A DNA stretch of 64,000 nucleotides from Xanthomarina gelatinilytica (GCF_000348685.1 NZ_ANLA01000004.1:372001-436000), one strand, 5' to 3'; positions 25,639-34,127 are shown, counted from the first letter of the stretch. Made by a program: numbers and translations. Notes: generated by a model from the letters alone, not told the origin.

Positions 25639-26867
25639 TGAGGTACAAACACATTTATAAATACGTATTTCTACTGGTTTTTACCTTAAGTAGCATAGCA
25701 AGTTTTTCTCAAAGTAAAAAGCAACAAGAGCTAGAAGAACGTCGCCAGGAACTTAGAAGGGAAATCAAGCAAATAAACGATTTGCTTTTTAAAAACCAAT
25801 CCCAGAAAAAGTCGCAAACCTCCCTTATAGAAGATTTAAGTTATAAGGTAAGTGTGCGTCAAAACTTAATTAAAATCACCAACCAACAAGCCAATTTGTT
25901 GACCAGGGAAATAAACGCCAATCAGAAGAAAATTACCGAGTTGCGGGACGAGTTGAAAATCTTAAAGGACAACTATGCCAAAATGATTGTCACCTCCTAC
26001 AAGAGCAAGAGTGAGCAAAGCAGGATTATGTTTTTGCTATCTTCCAGTAATTTCCAGCAAGCCTATAAACGGGTTCAGTATATTAACCAATATGCCGAAT
26101 ATCAAAAAGAACAAGGAGAAGCCATTAAAATTAAAACGGCCCAATTACAAGATACCAACAAAGACCTGTTAAGACAAAAAGAAGACAAGCAAAAGCTTAT
26201 TGATGAAAACAGAGTGGCACAAAGGGAACTGGAAGCCGAATTGAAGCAGCAGCAAACCTTAATGGCTTCCATTAATAAAAACTTAAATAATTACACCTCT
26301 CAAATTAGGGAAAAACAACGTGAAGCCGATAAAATTGACAGAGAGATTGAAAAAATTATTCGCGAGGCCATTGCCAGTTCCAATAAAAGTGCTGGAAAAG
26401 CCACGACAGCTTCCAGTGGTTTTGCCTTAACACCTGAAGACAAGATCCTTGCTGATAATTTTGTGTCCAGTAAAGGAAAATTGCCTTGGCCAGTGGAAAA
26501 AGGTGTGGTAAAATTACGTTATGGAAAACAACCACATCCTGTTGTAAAAACTGTCATGATTCAAAGTAATGGTGTGCGTATTGCTACCGAGGAACACGCG
26601 CCAATTCGAGCTGTTTTTAATGGAAAAGTACTGGCAGTTCAAGCTATAAAACACGGAAACCTATCTGTTTTAATACAACATGGTAACTATGTAACAGTTT
26701 ATAAAAACCTATCGAAAGTGTATGTTAAAAAAGGCGATAACGTTACTACCAAACAAGAAATTGGACAGGTTTTTACCAACCCTTCCAACAAAGAAACCAT
26801 TTTAAGCTTTAGCATTTTTAAGGAAAGCGCTACTCAAAATCCAGCAGATTGGATTTACAAGATGTGA
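25638..26867 (+). CDS. EnvC-like murein hydrolase activator with degenerate LytM domain
   Basis: A 409-residue exported protein: signal peptide (about 1-25), a long coiled coil (about 27-255) and a C-terminal LytM/M23 domain. The zinc ligands of active M23 enzymes are missing: NGVRIAT stands where HxGxD is expected, and ILSFSIF where the final HxH lies. It is therefore probably not a peptidase but an amidase activator, as EnvC is in Escherichia coli. It is the last gene of the coupled TPR-DUF4292-EnvC trio. Confidence 0.88.
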   Translation: MRYKHIYKYVFLLVFTLSSIASFSQSKKQQELEERRQELRREIKQINDLLFKNQSQKKSQTSLIEDLSYKVSVRQNLIKITNQQANLLTREINANQKKITELRDELKILKDNYAKMIVTSYKSKSEQSRIMFLLSSSNFQQAYKRVQYINQYAEYQKEQGEAIKIKTAQLQDTNKDLLRQKEDKQKLIDENRVAQRELEAELKQQQTLMASINKNLNNYTSQIREKQREADKIDREIEKIIREAIASSNKSAGKATTASSGFALTPEDKILADNFVSSKGKLPWPVEKGVVKLRYGKQPHPVVKTVMIQSNGVRIATEEHAPIRAVFNGKVLAVQAIKHGNLSVLIQHGNYVTVYKNLSKVYVKKGDNVTTKQEIGQVFTNPSNKETILSFSIFKESATQNPADWIYKM

Positions 26868-26945
26868 TAACATTTTGAAATCTTTTTGTTGGGATTTACA
26901 AGATGTAATCTTGAAAATTTTATCATGGATCTATAATATGTAATT

Positions 26946-27110
26946 TGTCATTCTGAGCGGCATAATATGAAGCGAAGAATCTCTATGTCAACCCAAACTC
27001 CTGCCTGTCTGGAGACAGGTGTGTCAGGATCTTATAAGGAAAAGGTCATGTTATTGACTTCGTCGAATCTTCGATTTCCTAACGAAGTGAAGACTCTCAT
27101 TATTTATTAA
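26946..27110. repeat. Interspersed palindromic repeat complex
   Basis: The left element reads TGTCATTCTGAGCGG then AGCGAAGAATCTC (26946-26983), the clearest copy of the repeat family in this window. It is followed by an inverted pair CCTGCCTGTC/GACAGGTGTG and by GACTTCGTCGAATCTTCG and AACGAAGTGAAGACTCTC, which look like further, inverted, partial copies. Confidence 0.6.
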
Positions 27111-27211
27111 CAATAAATTCCATAAAACCCCAACAATTACGGAAAAACCGTAACCATTTAACAACTTTTCGATAAACTGCATAAATTTCTCACAAAATCT
27201 TGTGGGAATCA

Positions 27212-27227
27212 TTTTTTTTTTTTTTTT
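27212..27227 (+). repeat. Homopolymer T16 tract
   Basis: Sixteen consecutive T residues follow a weak CACAA/TTGTG hairpin, 243 bp before the C10 protease start. Such a run is prone to slippage. It could also act as a terminator tail of an upstream transcript. Confidence 0.7.
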
Positions 27228-27301
27228 AGGTTAGCCCAGTTAAAAACAACGGCATCAAGTTGGAAGTCTTTATAAAATTGTTTGCAACACCATCTAGATA
27301 C

Positions 27302-27322
27302 AAACTGGCGTCAGTTTTTTTA
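27302..27322 (+). terminator. Possible small terminator hairpin
   Basis: AAACTG and CAGTTT pair around GCGT, followed by TTTT. The stem is short, so the call is weak. Confidence 0.3.
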
Positions 27323-27470
27323 AATATGTTGGCATTTAAAACTTCAAGGCTTTAATTAAAAGCCAATCATTAAGTTTAACCAACCTATCATGTAAAAAAC
27401 TGTATACAGGTTTAAAATTTTAGAAATTATGAGATATTTTAAAAATTATCTTTAATTTGAAACCAAAATC

Positions 27471-28793
27471 ATGAAAAAAAACAAATTATTTAGCGGTCTG
27501 TTAGCCCTATTTATTAGCGCGTCTTTAATGCTTTTATCCTGTAATGAAAATGATTTAAGCGACCAATCCTTTTCAGATTCTAATGTGAGCAATGCTTCTT
27601 TAAGTCAAAAAGGTACTACCACAATTGAAATTGATAAAGATGTTGCCAAGACCGTTGCCCTTACCTTTTTTAGCAGGAGTTATGATGTTGACATTGAGAG
27701 TATTTCCATAGATTCCGAAAAAACCATAAAGGATTTTGATGGTAAAATTGCAATTTATTCATTCAATATTAACCCCTCTGGATTTGTACTTGTGTCATCC
27801 AACTTAAGGAACGTACCCATCGTAGCACATTCAAACAAAGGAACTTTTGAATTTAATGAAACTTCTCCCGATGGACTAAAAAGCTGGATTGCCGAGAACA
27901 TTATTTTTAATGATCTTTTGGAAGGTCTCGATAAGTCTGTTGAGGAAATAGATTATCAATGGTATTACCTATCAGAAGGCAGATTTCCATATCCTGGTGA
28001 TTTAGAAGGAAACGGAGGCAGTCCAAACTATACTGTAAGATATAGTCATACAGAAAATCAACAGATTGGCCCATTGATGCAAACAACTTGGAGGCAAGGG
28101 TATCCATATAGTTATTATACACCAAATAATGCGCCAACGGGTTGTGTTGCTGTTGCCATGGCTCAAATAATGAGATATCACGAATGGCCAAATACTTTTA
28201 ATTGGCCAATAATGCCTAATTATTCTTATTATAGTAGTACGAGTACTGGAGCTTTAGAAGTAGCTTCATTAATGTCTGATATTGGGGTTAAAGTAAATAT
28301 GCAATATTCAGAATTTGAATCTGAAGCTTATTCAACTGATGCAAGAGATGCTTTAGTTAATAACTATGGTTATTCTTCATCAGCGAATTATTCTGCTTAT
28401 AATTTTAGTACTGTAAAACAAGAAATAAAAATGTACAATCGTCCTGTTTATATGGATGGCTATCATGCTTATGATACCGAAACAACTGGTTGGTGGTTCT
28501 GGGAAGATACAGATATAACTTATACAATTGGCCATGCTTGGGTTAGTGATGGTTACAAACAACAGTATGATGTATATATCCACAACGAAGGGACTCAGTA
28601 TGAATATACCTCTCAAGAAAATCGTTATGAATGGTTGCATATGAATTGGGGTTGGGGTCCAAATTATGGAGGTAACGGATGGTTTTATCAAAATTTAATA
28701 AATAATAATGGAACAACAATTACAGTTGATGAAAATGAAGTAAACCCAAATTTTCAATACAATAGAAAATGTATCTACAGTATAAAAAAATAA
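27471..28793 (+). CDS. C10 family cysteine peptidase lipoprotein (streptopain-like)
   Basis: A 440-residue protease precursor: lipobox LMLLSCNEN (Cys24), a Spi-type propeptide (about 55-150, with DFDGKIAIYSFNINPSGFVLVSS) and a papain-like C10 catalytic domain. The nucleophile is Cys225 in PTGCVAVAMAQIMRYH and the general base is His355 in IGHAWVSDGYKQ. There is no type IX sorting domain; the lipidated N-terminus implies surface or periplasmic anchoring. It is followed after 18 bp by a small lipoprotein that may be its inhibitor. Confidence 0.92.
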   Translation: MKKNKLFSGLLALFISASLMLLSCNENDLSDQSFSDSNVSNASLSQKGTTTIEIDKDVAKTVALTFFSRSYDVDIESISIDSEKTIKDFDGKIAIYSFNINPSGFVLVSSNLRNVPIVAHSNKGTFEFNETSPDGLKSWIAENIIFNDLLEGLDKSVEEIDYQWYYLSEGRFPYPGDLEGNGGSPNYTVRYSHTENQQIGPLMQTTWRQGYPYSYYTPNNAPTGCVAVAMAQIMRYHEWPNTFNWPIMPNYSYYSSTSTGALEVASLMSDIGVKVNMQYSEFESEAYSTDARDALVNNYGYSSSANYSAYNFSTVKQEIKMYNRPVYMDGYHAYDTETTGWWFWEDTDITYTIGHAWVSDGYKQQYDVYIHNEGTQYEYTSQENRYEWLHMNWGWGPNYGGNGWFYQNLINNNGTTITVDENEVNPNFQYNRKCIYSIKK

Positions 28794-28811
28794 CCTTAAA
28801 TACACAATATT

Positions 28812-29312
28812 ATGAAAAATCCAATAGTCTTATTTCTGTTAGGAATAATAATTATATCATGTAATTCAGATGATGAAAACAATAATACTCCAAGTTATTA
28901 TAATCTAGAAACTAGTGTCGAATTCAAAGTGTCATCACCTGCTGGAGTTGATTTATTGAACCCCAATAACGCTAACGCTTATTTAGCAGAGAATATTAAA
29001 ATTTATTATTTAAGAAATGGTGAAATTGAAGAAATATATAATCCAAATATGGATGCACCTCGCAATTTTTCTATCATTTCGCCTGAAGACACTGGAGAAG
29101 ATTTTTACGGCATAGCTATTGGCCTAAATAGCTCTCAGCTTGAAAATGCCATTACTTATATAGAGTGGAGCGAAACAGATACAGATACTATTAGGGCTAA
29201 TTTTCAGTCAGGCGATAATTTTACAATCTTAACCAAAGCTTGGTATAATGACGTTCTAATTTTTGATGAAGACATTATTCCTGAAACATTGCCTGAAATC
29301 ATAAAAAACTAA
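28812..29312 (+). CDS. Small lipoprotein, partner of the C10 protease
   Basis: A 166-residue lipoprotein with lipobox IIIISCNSD (Cys at residue 17), an acidic Asn/Asp spacer and a probable all-beta mature domain. I do not recognise the family. It starts 18 bp after the C10 peptidase and must share its transcript. In Bacteroides fragilis, small proteins next to C10 proteases act as their inhibitors, so an inhibitor role is a fair hypothesis, not shown by sequence. Confidence 0.75.
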   Translation: MKNPIVLFLLGIIIISCNSDDENNNTPSYYNLETSVEFKVSSPAGVDLLNPNNANAYLAENIKIYYLRNGEIEEIYNPNMDAPRNFSIISPEDTGEDFYGIAIGLNSSQLENAITYIEWSETDTDTIRANFQSGDNFTILTKAWYNDVLIFDEDIIPETLPEIIKN

Positions 29313-29404
29313 AGCTAAATATGTAAAAAAATAGCAGTTAAGTGCCAAGCCAAGTGTTTGGGTCTTTTCTGCTATATCCTTATTGTTTTTAAATCCGTAT
29401 TTTA

Positions 29405-29914
29405 TTAAACAAACAACGCCTTCAACTCAGTCGCCTCAGCAGGTTTCATTTTCCCGGCAAGTACCAAACTTAATTGCTTGCGTCTTAAAGCACCATTATA
29501 ACGTTCTTTTTCCAAGTCGGTTTCAGGAGTCAGTTCTGGCACTTCCACAGGTCGTCCTGTTTCATCCACAGCAACAAAAGTATAAATAGCTTCGTTGGCT
29601 TTGGTTTTCTGTCCAGATTCCCTGTCTTCTATCCACACATCCAAATATATTTCCATGGAACTTCTAAAAGCACGCGATACTTTAGCTTCAACCGTAACAA
29701 CAGAGCCTACAGGAACAGCACGATTAAATTCCACATGGTTTACAGAAGCTGTTACCACAATACGTCTGCTATGTCTTCTGGCAGCAATACTGGCTGCACG
29801 ATCCATTCTGGCAAGTAATTCGCCACCAAATAAATTATTTAAAGGGTTGGTTTCACTTGGCAGCACTAAGTCTGTCATGATGGTTCTGGATTGCTCTGGC
29901 GTTTTTATAGACAT
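29405..29914 (-). CDS. Acyl-CoA thioesterase (hotdog fold)
   Basis: A 169-residue single hotdog-domain acyl-CoA hydrolase of the YciA/cytosolic ACOT type. The family signatures are NPLNNLFGGELLARMDRAASIAA, with the hotdog helix, and the VTASVNHVEFNRAVPVGSVV strand. It cleaves acyl-CoA to acid and CoA; chain preference is unknown. It is monocistronic and convergent with the C10 protease pair. A possible shared hairpin (ATAGCAG and CTGCTAT) lies between them. Confidence 0.9.
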   Translation of the reverse strand: MSIKTPEQSRTIMTDLVLPSETNPLNNLFGGELLARMDRAASIAARRHSRRIVVTASVNHVEFNRAVPVGSVVTVEAKVSRAFRSSMEIYLDVWIEDRESGQKTKANEAIYTFVAVDETGRPVEVPELTPETDLEKERYNGALRRKQLSLVLAGKMKPAEATELKALFV

Positions 29915-29988
29915 GGTTTGACATTTTTTGAATAGAAATGCAAAGGTAAGTCCATTTTAAATTTTAGACTTATGAAATGTGAAATTTT

Positions 29989-30377
29989 TGTTATTCAGAG
30001 CGAAATGAAGAATCTGATAAAATTTATTATTTTTATTAAATGAGGACATTAGGACCACATAATTACTATGTTTACATAGTAACAAATTTAAATAAGACCG
30101 TTTTATATACTGGTATTACAAATAATTTGAAGTAGGGATTATATTTCCATATTAATCCATTACCTTTTTCAAAGGCTTTTACAACAAAATATAAATGCTA
30201 TCATTTAATATATTATGATCATTTTTTTAATGTTGAAGTTGCAATAAAAAGAGAAAAGCAAATAAAAGGATAGCGTAGATTAAAAAAAGACAATTTAATT
30301 TCAGGATTTAATCCTGAATGGGGAGTTTTTGAATGATAAAGTTTAGATTCTTCGGTCGTTCCTCCCTCAGAATGACA
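29989..30377. mobile_element. GIY-YIG nuclease remnant bracketed by inverted palindromic repeats
   Basis: The decayed nuclease gene (30040-30336) is bordered on the left by a repeat TGTTATTCAGAGCG...GAAGAATCT (29989-30015) and on the right by the inverted copy (30345-30377), which reads TGTCATTCTGAGG...CGAAGAATCT on the minus strand. The unit fits cleanly in the gap between two convergent core genes. I infer a small mobile unit in which the nuclease travels with the repeats. Confidence 0.55.
30040..30336 (+). pseudogene. GIY-YIG nuclease pseudogene with two in-frame amber codons
   Basis: The frame encodes 98 codons before the final stop: an opening MRTLGPHNYYVYIVTN, the LYTGITNNLK core of the GIY-YIG fold, then YKCYHLIYYDHF, AIKREKQIKG and a C-terminal FNPEWGVFE. 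This is the complete length of small UvrC-N-terminal-like nucleases. TAG interrupts codon 32 (30133) where Arg is expected, and again at 30271 where Trp is expected (KG-W-RR). There is no frameshift, so the decay is recent or the gene is only lightly mutated. Confidence 0.85.
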
Positions 30378-30385
30378 AAGGAAAC

Positions 30386-31324
30386 TTAATCCAATTCCTT
30401 AACTAACAACCAAGCAGCAGGATTATGGTTGCGCTTCACCTCTCTCAAAGCCTTTAAAGCTTCCAAACGGTCTTCGTAGCTGGCATACACCACCTCGTGT
30501 AAACCATATTTGTTCTGGCCAATTTTTCTGGCATCATAGCCTAAAGCTTTTAGTTCTTCCAATTTTTTGTCGCTGTTTTCTTCCACTCTAAAGGCTCCAG
30601 CAATAATATGGTAATTTCCAGTTTGTTTTTTTACGTTTAAGGTTACGGCAGGAAGTGGGTTTTCAATCACAAACGTGGCTTCTTGGATTTTGCTCTCCAA
30701 TTGTTGGTTGGCTTCTTCCTGAGCTATTTGGTTTTGCGTGTTAATATTGTTCACATAGTAATTGGAAGCTACAAAACCACCTAAAGTAAGTGCTACAACT
30801 GCTACAGCAGCATATTTTAAATAACTTCTGGACTTGCGTTTTTCAGGTGTTACTGCAATAGGAACCACTTTTTCAATCTCTTGAACGGCTTCTTTGTAAA
30901 CTTCCCTGTTTACAGAAGGTGATACAAATTGCGATAAACCAAACGCATCGGTTAAATAGTTTAAATGGTATGAAGGTTCAAAAATAATTTTCCCTTCATT
31001 GTTAAGCGTCAGGTCGCCAATATTTTCAAAAGAAATGGTTTCCCCTTGCGTTAAATAAGATTTTAAGGACTTGACACGCTTTTCAATTTTTTTCGAAGCT
31101 TCTTCAAAAGGAATCTTTTCCACATCAGCAATATAATGGGTTAAAATACCATCGTTTGCCTGAATTTGCTCATTGAACGAAAGTTTCTTTTTTGGAGGAT
31201 AAAAGGCATTGGTCGATTCGTGAATGGTAGCCGAAACCCGTTGTGTTAAAAATGCTCCAAACTCAGGAACCGTAACACATTCATATCTATATAGTAAGTC
31301 GCTTATGTAAGATTCTAATTGCAT
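30386..31324 (-). CDS. HU-CCDC81 and SPOR domain protein
   Basis: A 312-residue bitopic protein. Residues about 1-130 match the bacterial HU-CCDC81 domains (opening MQLESYISDLLYRYECVTVPEFGAFLT). A membrane segment spans about 172-190. The C-terminal SPOR domain (about 235-312, NYHIIAGAFRVEENSDKKLEEL) binds denuded peptidoglycan glycans at division sites. The cytosolic N-terminus could bind nucleic acid or protein. The 5' end is divergent from dprA. Confidence 0.85.
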   Translation of the reverse strand: MQLESYISDLLYRYECVTVPEFGAFLTQRVSATIHESTNAFYPPKKKLSFNEQIQANDGILTHYIADVEKIPFEEASKKIEKRVKSLKSYLTQGETISFENIGDLTLNNEGKIIFEPSYHLNYLTDAFGLSQFVSPSVNREVYKEAVQEIEKVVPIAVTPEKRKSRSYLKYAAVAVVALTLGGFVASNYYVNNINTQNQIAQEEANQQLESKIQEATFVIENPLPAVTLNVKKQTGNYHIIAGAFRVEENSDKKLEELKALGYDARKIGQNKYGLHEVVYASYEDRLEALKALREVKRNHNPAAWLLVKELD

Positions 31325-31428
31325 AAAAACAAAGTTAGCAAAATTTAAAAGCGAACAAAAATTCGACCTAACTATTTATTAACATGATAAAAATTCTTTA
31401 CTTGTAGTCTCATAATCAAAAAACTAAG

Positions 31429-32532
31429 ATGGACCAAAACAGGTTGCTACATATTTTAGCCTTGCAGCACATTCCAAATATTGGCGATATTACTGCTAAA
31501 AAGCTGATATCGCATTGTGGTTCTGTGGAAGCTGTTTTTAATGAAAAAAAACAAAACTTACTTAAAATTGATGGCATTGGGAGTTTGGTGATTAAGGATT
31601 TGTTTAACAATCAACATTTTCTGGCAGCCGAAGAAGAGTTAAAATACATTCAGGAGAATAATATCAAGACCTTATATTTTGCTGATGCAGATTATCCTGA
31701 AAAACTAAAGCACTGCATTGATAGCCCAATTTTACTTTTTCAGGCTGGGAACATCAATTTAAAGAAACAACGCATCATCAGTGTGGTTGGCACCAGAAAA
31801 ATAACAACCTACGGCATAGCTTTTTGCAATAAATTAATTGAGGAATTAGCTGTTTTTAATCCGGTTATTGTATCTGGATTTGCTTATGGTACAGATATTA
31901 CAGCTCAAAAAGCAGCCGTTAACAACCATCTGCAAACCATAGGCTGTTTGGCTCATGGCTTGAACCAGATTTACCCCAAAACACATAAAAAATATGTGGC
32001 TGAGATTGAAAAACATGGTGGTTTTTTTACTGATTTTTGGAGCAGTGATCCGTTTGATAGAAACAATTTTTTAAAACGAAATCGGGTGATTGCTGGTTTA
32101 AGCGAAGCTACCATTGTGATAGAATCTGCTGAAAGAGGTGGTAGCTTGGTCACTGCCGATATTGCAAATTCCTATAACAGAGATGTGTTTGCTGTTCCTG
32201 GTAGAGTAACAGACAGCCAAAGTTTGGGATGCAACAATCTCATAAAATTCCAAAAAGCACATGTTCTGTCCCATCCGTTGGACATTCCATATATGTTGAA
32301 TTGGGAGTTGGAAGAGGAAAAAAAAGCACCTGTACAAAAACAACTTTTTGTGGAACTAAACGATGAAGAAAAGGTGGTTTACAACTATTTAAAGGAAAAC
32401 GAAAAACAACTCTTGGATGTTATAGCACTGGAATGCCAAATGCCCATTTTTAAAATTGCCAGTATCTTATTGAATTTGGAATTAAAAGGTGTGGTGAGGC
32501 CCTTGCCTGGAAAGTTGTTTGAAGTTATCTAA
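31429..32532 (+). CDS. dprA: DNA-processing protein DprA
   Basis: A 367-residue DprA/Smf, which loads RecA on incoming single-stranded DNA during natural transformation. An N-terminal helix-hairpin-helix (IPNIGDITAKKLI) precedes the extended Rossmann fold with VGTRKITTYG, VSGFAYGTDI and the RNRVIAGLSEATIVIES segment. The C-terminal winged helix (about 300-367) is retained. Length and order are complete, so it should be functional. Confidence 0.95.
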   Translation: MDQNRLLHILALQHIPNIGDITAKKLISHCGSVEAVFNEKKQNLLKIDGIGSLVIKDLFNNQHFLAAEEELKYIQENNIKTLYFADADYPEKLKHCIDSPILLFQAGNINLKKQRIISVVGTRKITTYGIAFCNKLIEELAVFNPVIVSGFAYGTDITAQKAAVNNHLQTIGCLAHGLNQIYPKTHKKYVAEIEKHGGFFTDFWSSDPFDRNNFLKRNRVIAGLSEATIVIESAERGGSLVTADIANSYNRDVFAVPGRVTDSQSLGCNNLIKFQKAHVLSHPLDIPYMLNWELEEEKKAPVQKQLFVELNDEEKVVYNYLKENEKQLLDVIALECQMPIFKIASILLNLELKGVVRPLPGKLFEVI

Positions 32533-32564
32533 ATATCCTGAGAGTTTTTTTGAAGCCATGCAGG

Positions 32565-34127
32565 TTAAAAATTTATTTTAAGAATCCAGATATCCTGAAA
32601 ATAATCCAGTTTTGAAAGCTCTTTTTGTTTTTGATAAATAGCACTTGCATCTTCGTCTGTATCTAAATAAATATAGTTCCAGTTGTTTTTGGGATTGATG
32701 TAAGATTTTGGCGTATGACCTTTTGCTTCCAGCGTTTTCATCCAATTTTCAGCATTCTCCTTAACCGAAAACACATTGGTTACCAAATAATAACCTTTTT
32801 CTAAATTAGGAATATGAATGGATTTTAAACTTTCAATGCGTTCCAAGCCACTTTTTTTCCTTGGTTTAGGTGTGGATATTTGTTTTGTTTCAACACCTTT
32901 TGTAAGGTCTTGTTCCGGTTTTGGTTCTTTGTTTGTTGCTTTTTCTTTGTCAATTTCATCCTCAACCACTTCAGTTGGTTCTTCATTTTCAAAAACAACT
33001 AAAGTCTCTGTGTTGCTTTTCCCTTCCAAATAAATGGGACTGATTTCGGTTTCAAAAGCAACAAAAAATAAATAAAAACCATCGGCTTTGGTTTTGAACC
33101 TGATGGTAGCTTCAGAAGAGTTATTGGAAAGAATGCTATTGTTCTTATTGGGGATTTCCATTTTTAACACATCAAAACCCAAGGTGTTAGAGCTATTGGG
33201 ATTTCGGTCAAGGAAAGGCTCGTCTTCTAGGGTAATTTTGCTGTTAAAAAAGTTGTTTCCTGGACGTTGTTTGTTGGATAGCAGTACAAACGATTTTTTT
33301 TCGGCATCTAAAATGGAGCAATTATCTGTTTTGTATTTCTGGTCACCTTCCAGTGCTCCAATTAAAAGCGAGGTTTTAATATGGCCAACTTCATTGGTTT
33401 TAAAATTTTTAAATTGAATATCTGTGGCTGTTTTGTCTACACCTACAAAGCCATTGTAGCTGGTAAAATATTTGGCTGTTTCTGCTTTGTTTTCATAAAT
33501 AACATACAATAACCAACCACCAGCAACTCCTCCAGAGACATAGCCTTGAGTAGCTTTAATGTTTGCAACCGAATAGGTGCCATTTATTACAGGTGCATTT
33601 TGTAGCAAATGGGTAACATCTGCATAGCAAACGTAAGGTTTGGTGTCTTCAAACAAATCGGTATGGTAACTATCAAAAATAACACGACCATCAATGGGTT
33701 TGTAATCTCTACCAGGTTGTTGAAATAAAATGGAATTCACGTTGGTGGAGCGTTCGTCTTTGCCTTGGTACACCATTTCTTCAAAGTTAATAACCCGTTT
33801 TACACCTTTGTCGTATTTATAAACGGCACTCCAATACAAAGCAGCATATTTTACAGAAGAAGCATTATCTGCAAGCTCCAAATTAGCTTGGCTGGAGCTA
33901 AATGTGGAGGGATTATCATCTACATCTATATATTCCATTTTAAGCACATCATTGATTTCCGAATCGTCATTAAATGGCTCAACAGCATCTGTACTTACTA
34001 TACTATTACCAATGATGGTGGAATTCCCTTTTAAATAGAAATTTTTATTGGAAGAGAATGATTTTCCTTCTTGGGCAAAACCAATACAAGTTGCGATAAG
34101 AAATAAACTAAAAAATATACGCTTCAT
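32565..34127 (-). CDS. Secreted protein with C-terminal SPOR-like domain
   Basis: A 520-residue exported protein: signal peptide (about 1-18, ending GFAQ), a large beta-rich domain (about 20-375) with SVKYAALYWSAVYKY and YVSGGVAGGWLLYVIYENK, a charged Glu/Lys/Pro linker (about 380-440) and a SPOR-like C-terminus (about 445-520, GYYLVTNVFSVKENAENWMKTL). The beta-domain resembles N-terminal regions of large flavobacterial surface adhesins, as far as I can recall. Coupling it to peptidoglycan binding suggests a wall-linked envelope protein. Confidence 0.7.
   Translation of the reverse strand: MKRIFFSLFLIATCIGFAQEGKSFSSNKNFYLKGNSTIIGNSIVSTDAVEPFNDDSEINDVLKMEYIDVDDNPSTFSSSQANLELADNASSVKYAALYWSAVYKYDKGVKRVINFEEMVYQGKDERSTNVNSILFQQPGRDYKPIDGRVIFDSYHTDLFEDTKPYVCYADVTHLLQNAPVINGTYSVANIKATQGYVSGGVAGGWLLYVIYENKAETAKYFTSYNGFVGVDKTATDIQFKNFKTNEVGHIKTSLLIGALEGDQKYKTDNCSILDAEKKSFVLLSNKQRPGNNFFNSKITLEDEPFLDRNPNSSNTLGFDVLKMEIPNKNNSILSNNSSEATIRFKTKADGFYLFFVAFETEISPIYLEGKSNTETLVVFENEEPTEVVEDEIDKEKATNKEPKPEQDLTKGVETKQISTPKPRKKSGLERIESLKSIHIPNLEKGYYLVTNVFSVKENAENWMKTLEAKGHTPKSYINPKNNWNYIYLDTDEDASAIYQKQKELSKLDYFQDIWILKINF

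Larger units (their letters stand above)
26868..27470. other. 603-bp intergenic region with repeats and a poly-T tract
   Basis: No gene is visible. It holds a partial copy of the end of the EnvC-like gene (26892-26906 repeats 26851-26865), an interspersed palindromic repeat complex (26946-27110), a small palindrome ACGGAAAAACCGT, a run of 16 T (27212-27227) and a small terminator-like hairpin (27302-27322). A likely -7 box (TATCTTTA, 27447-27454) precedes the C10 protease gene. Confidence 0.7.

Noticed and set aside
30040-30336. Amber recoding of the GIY-YIG gene
   Set aside because: Other genes in the window do not carry in-frame TAG, and there is no suppressor tRNA evidence; ordinary pseudogenisation is simpler.
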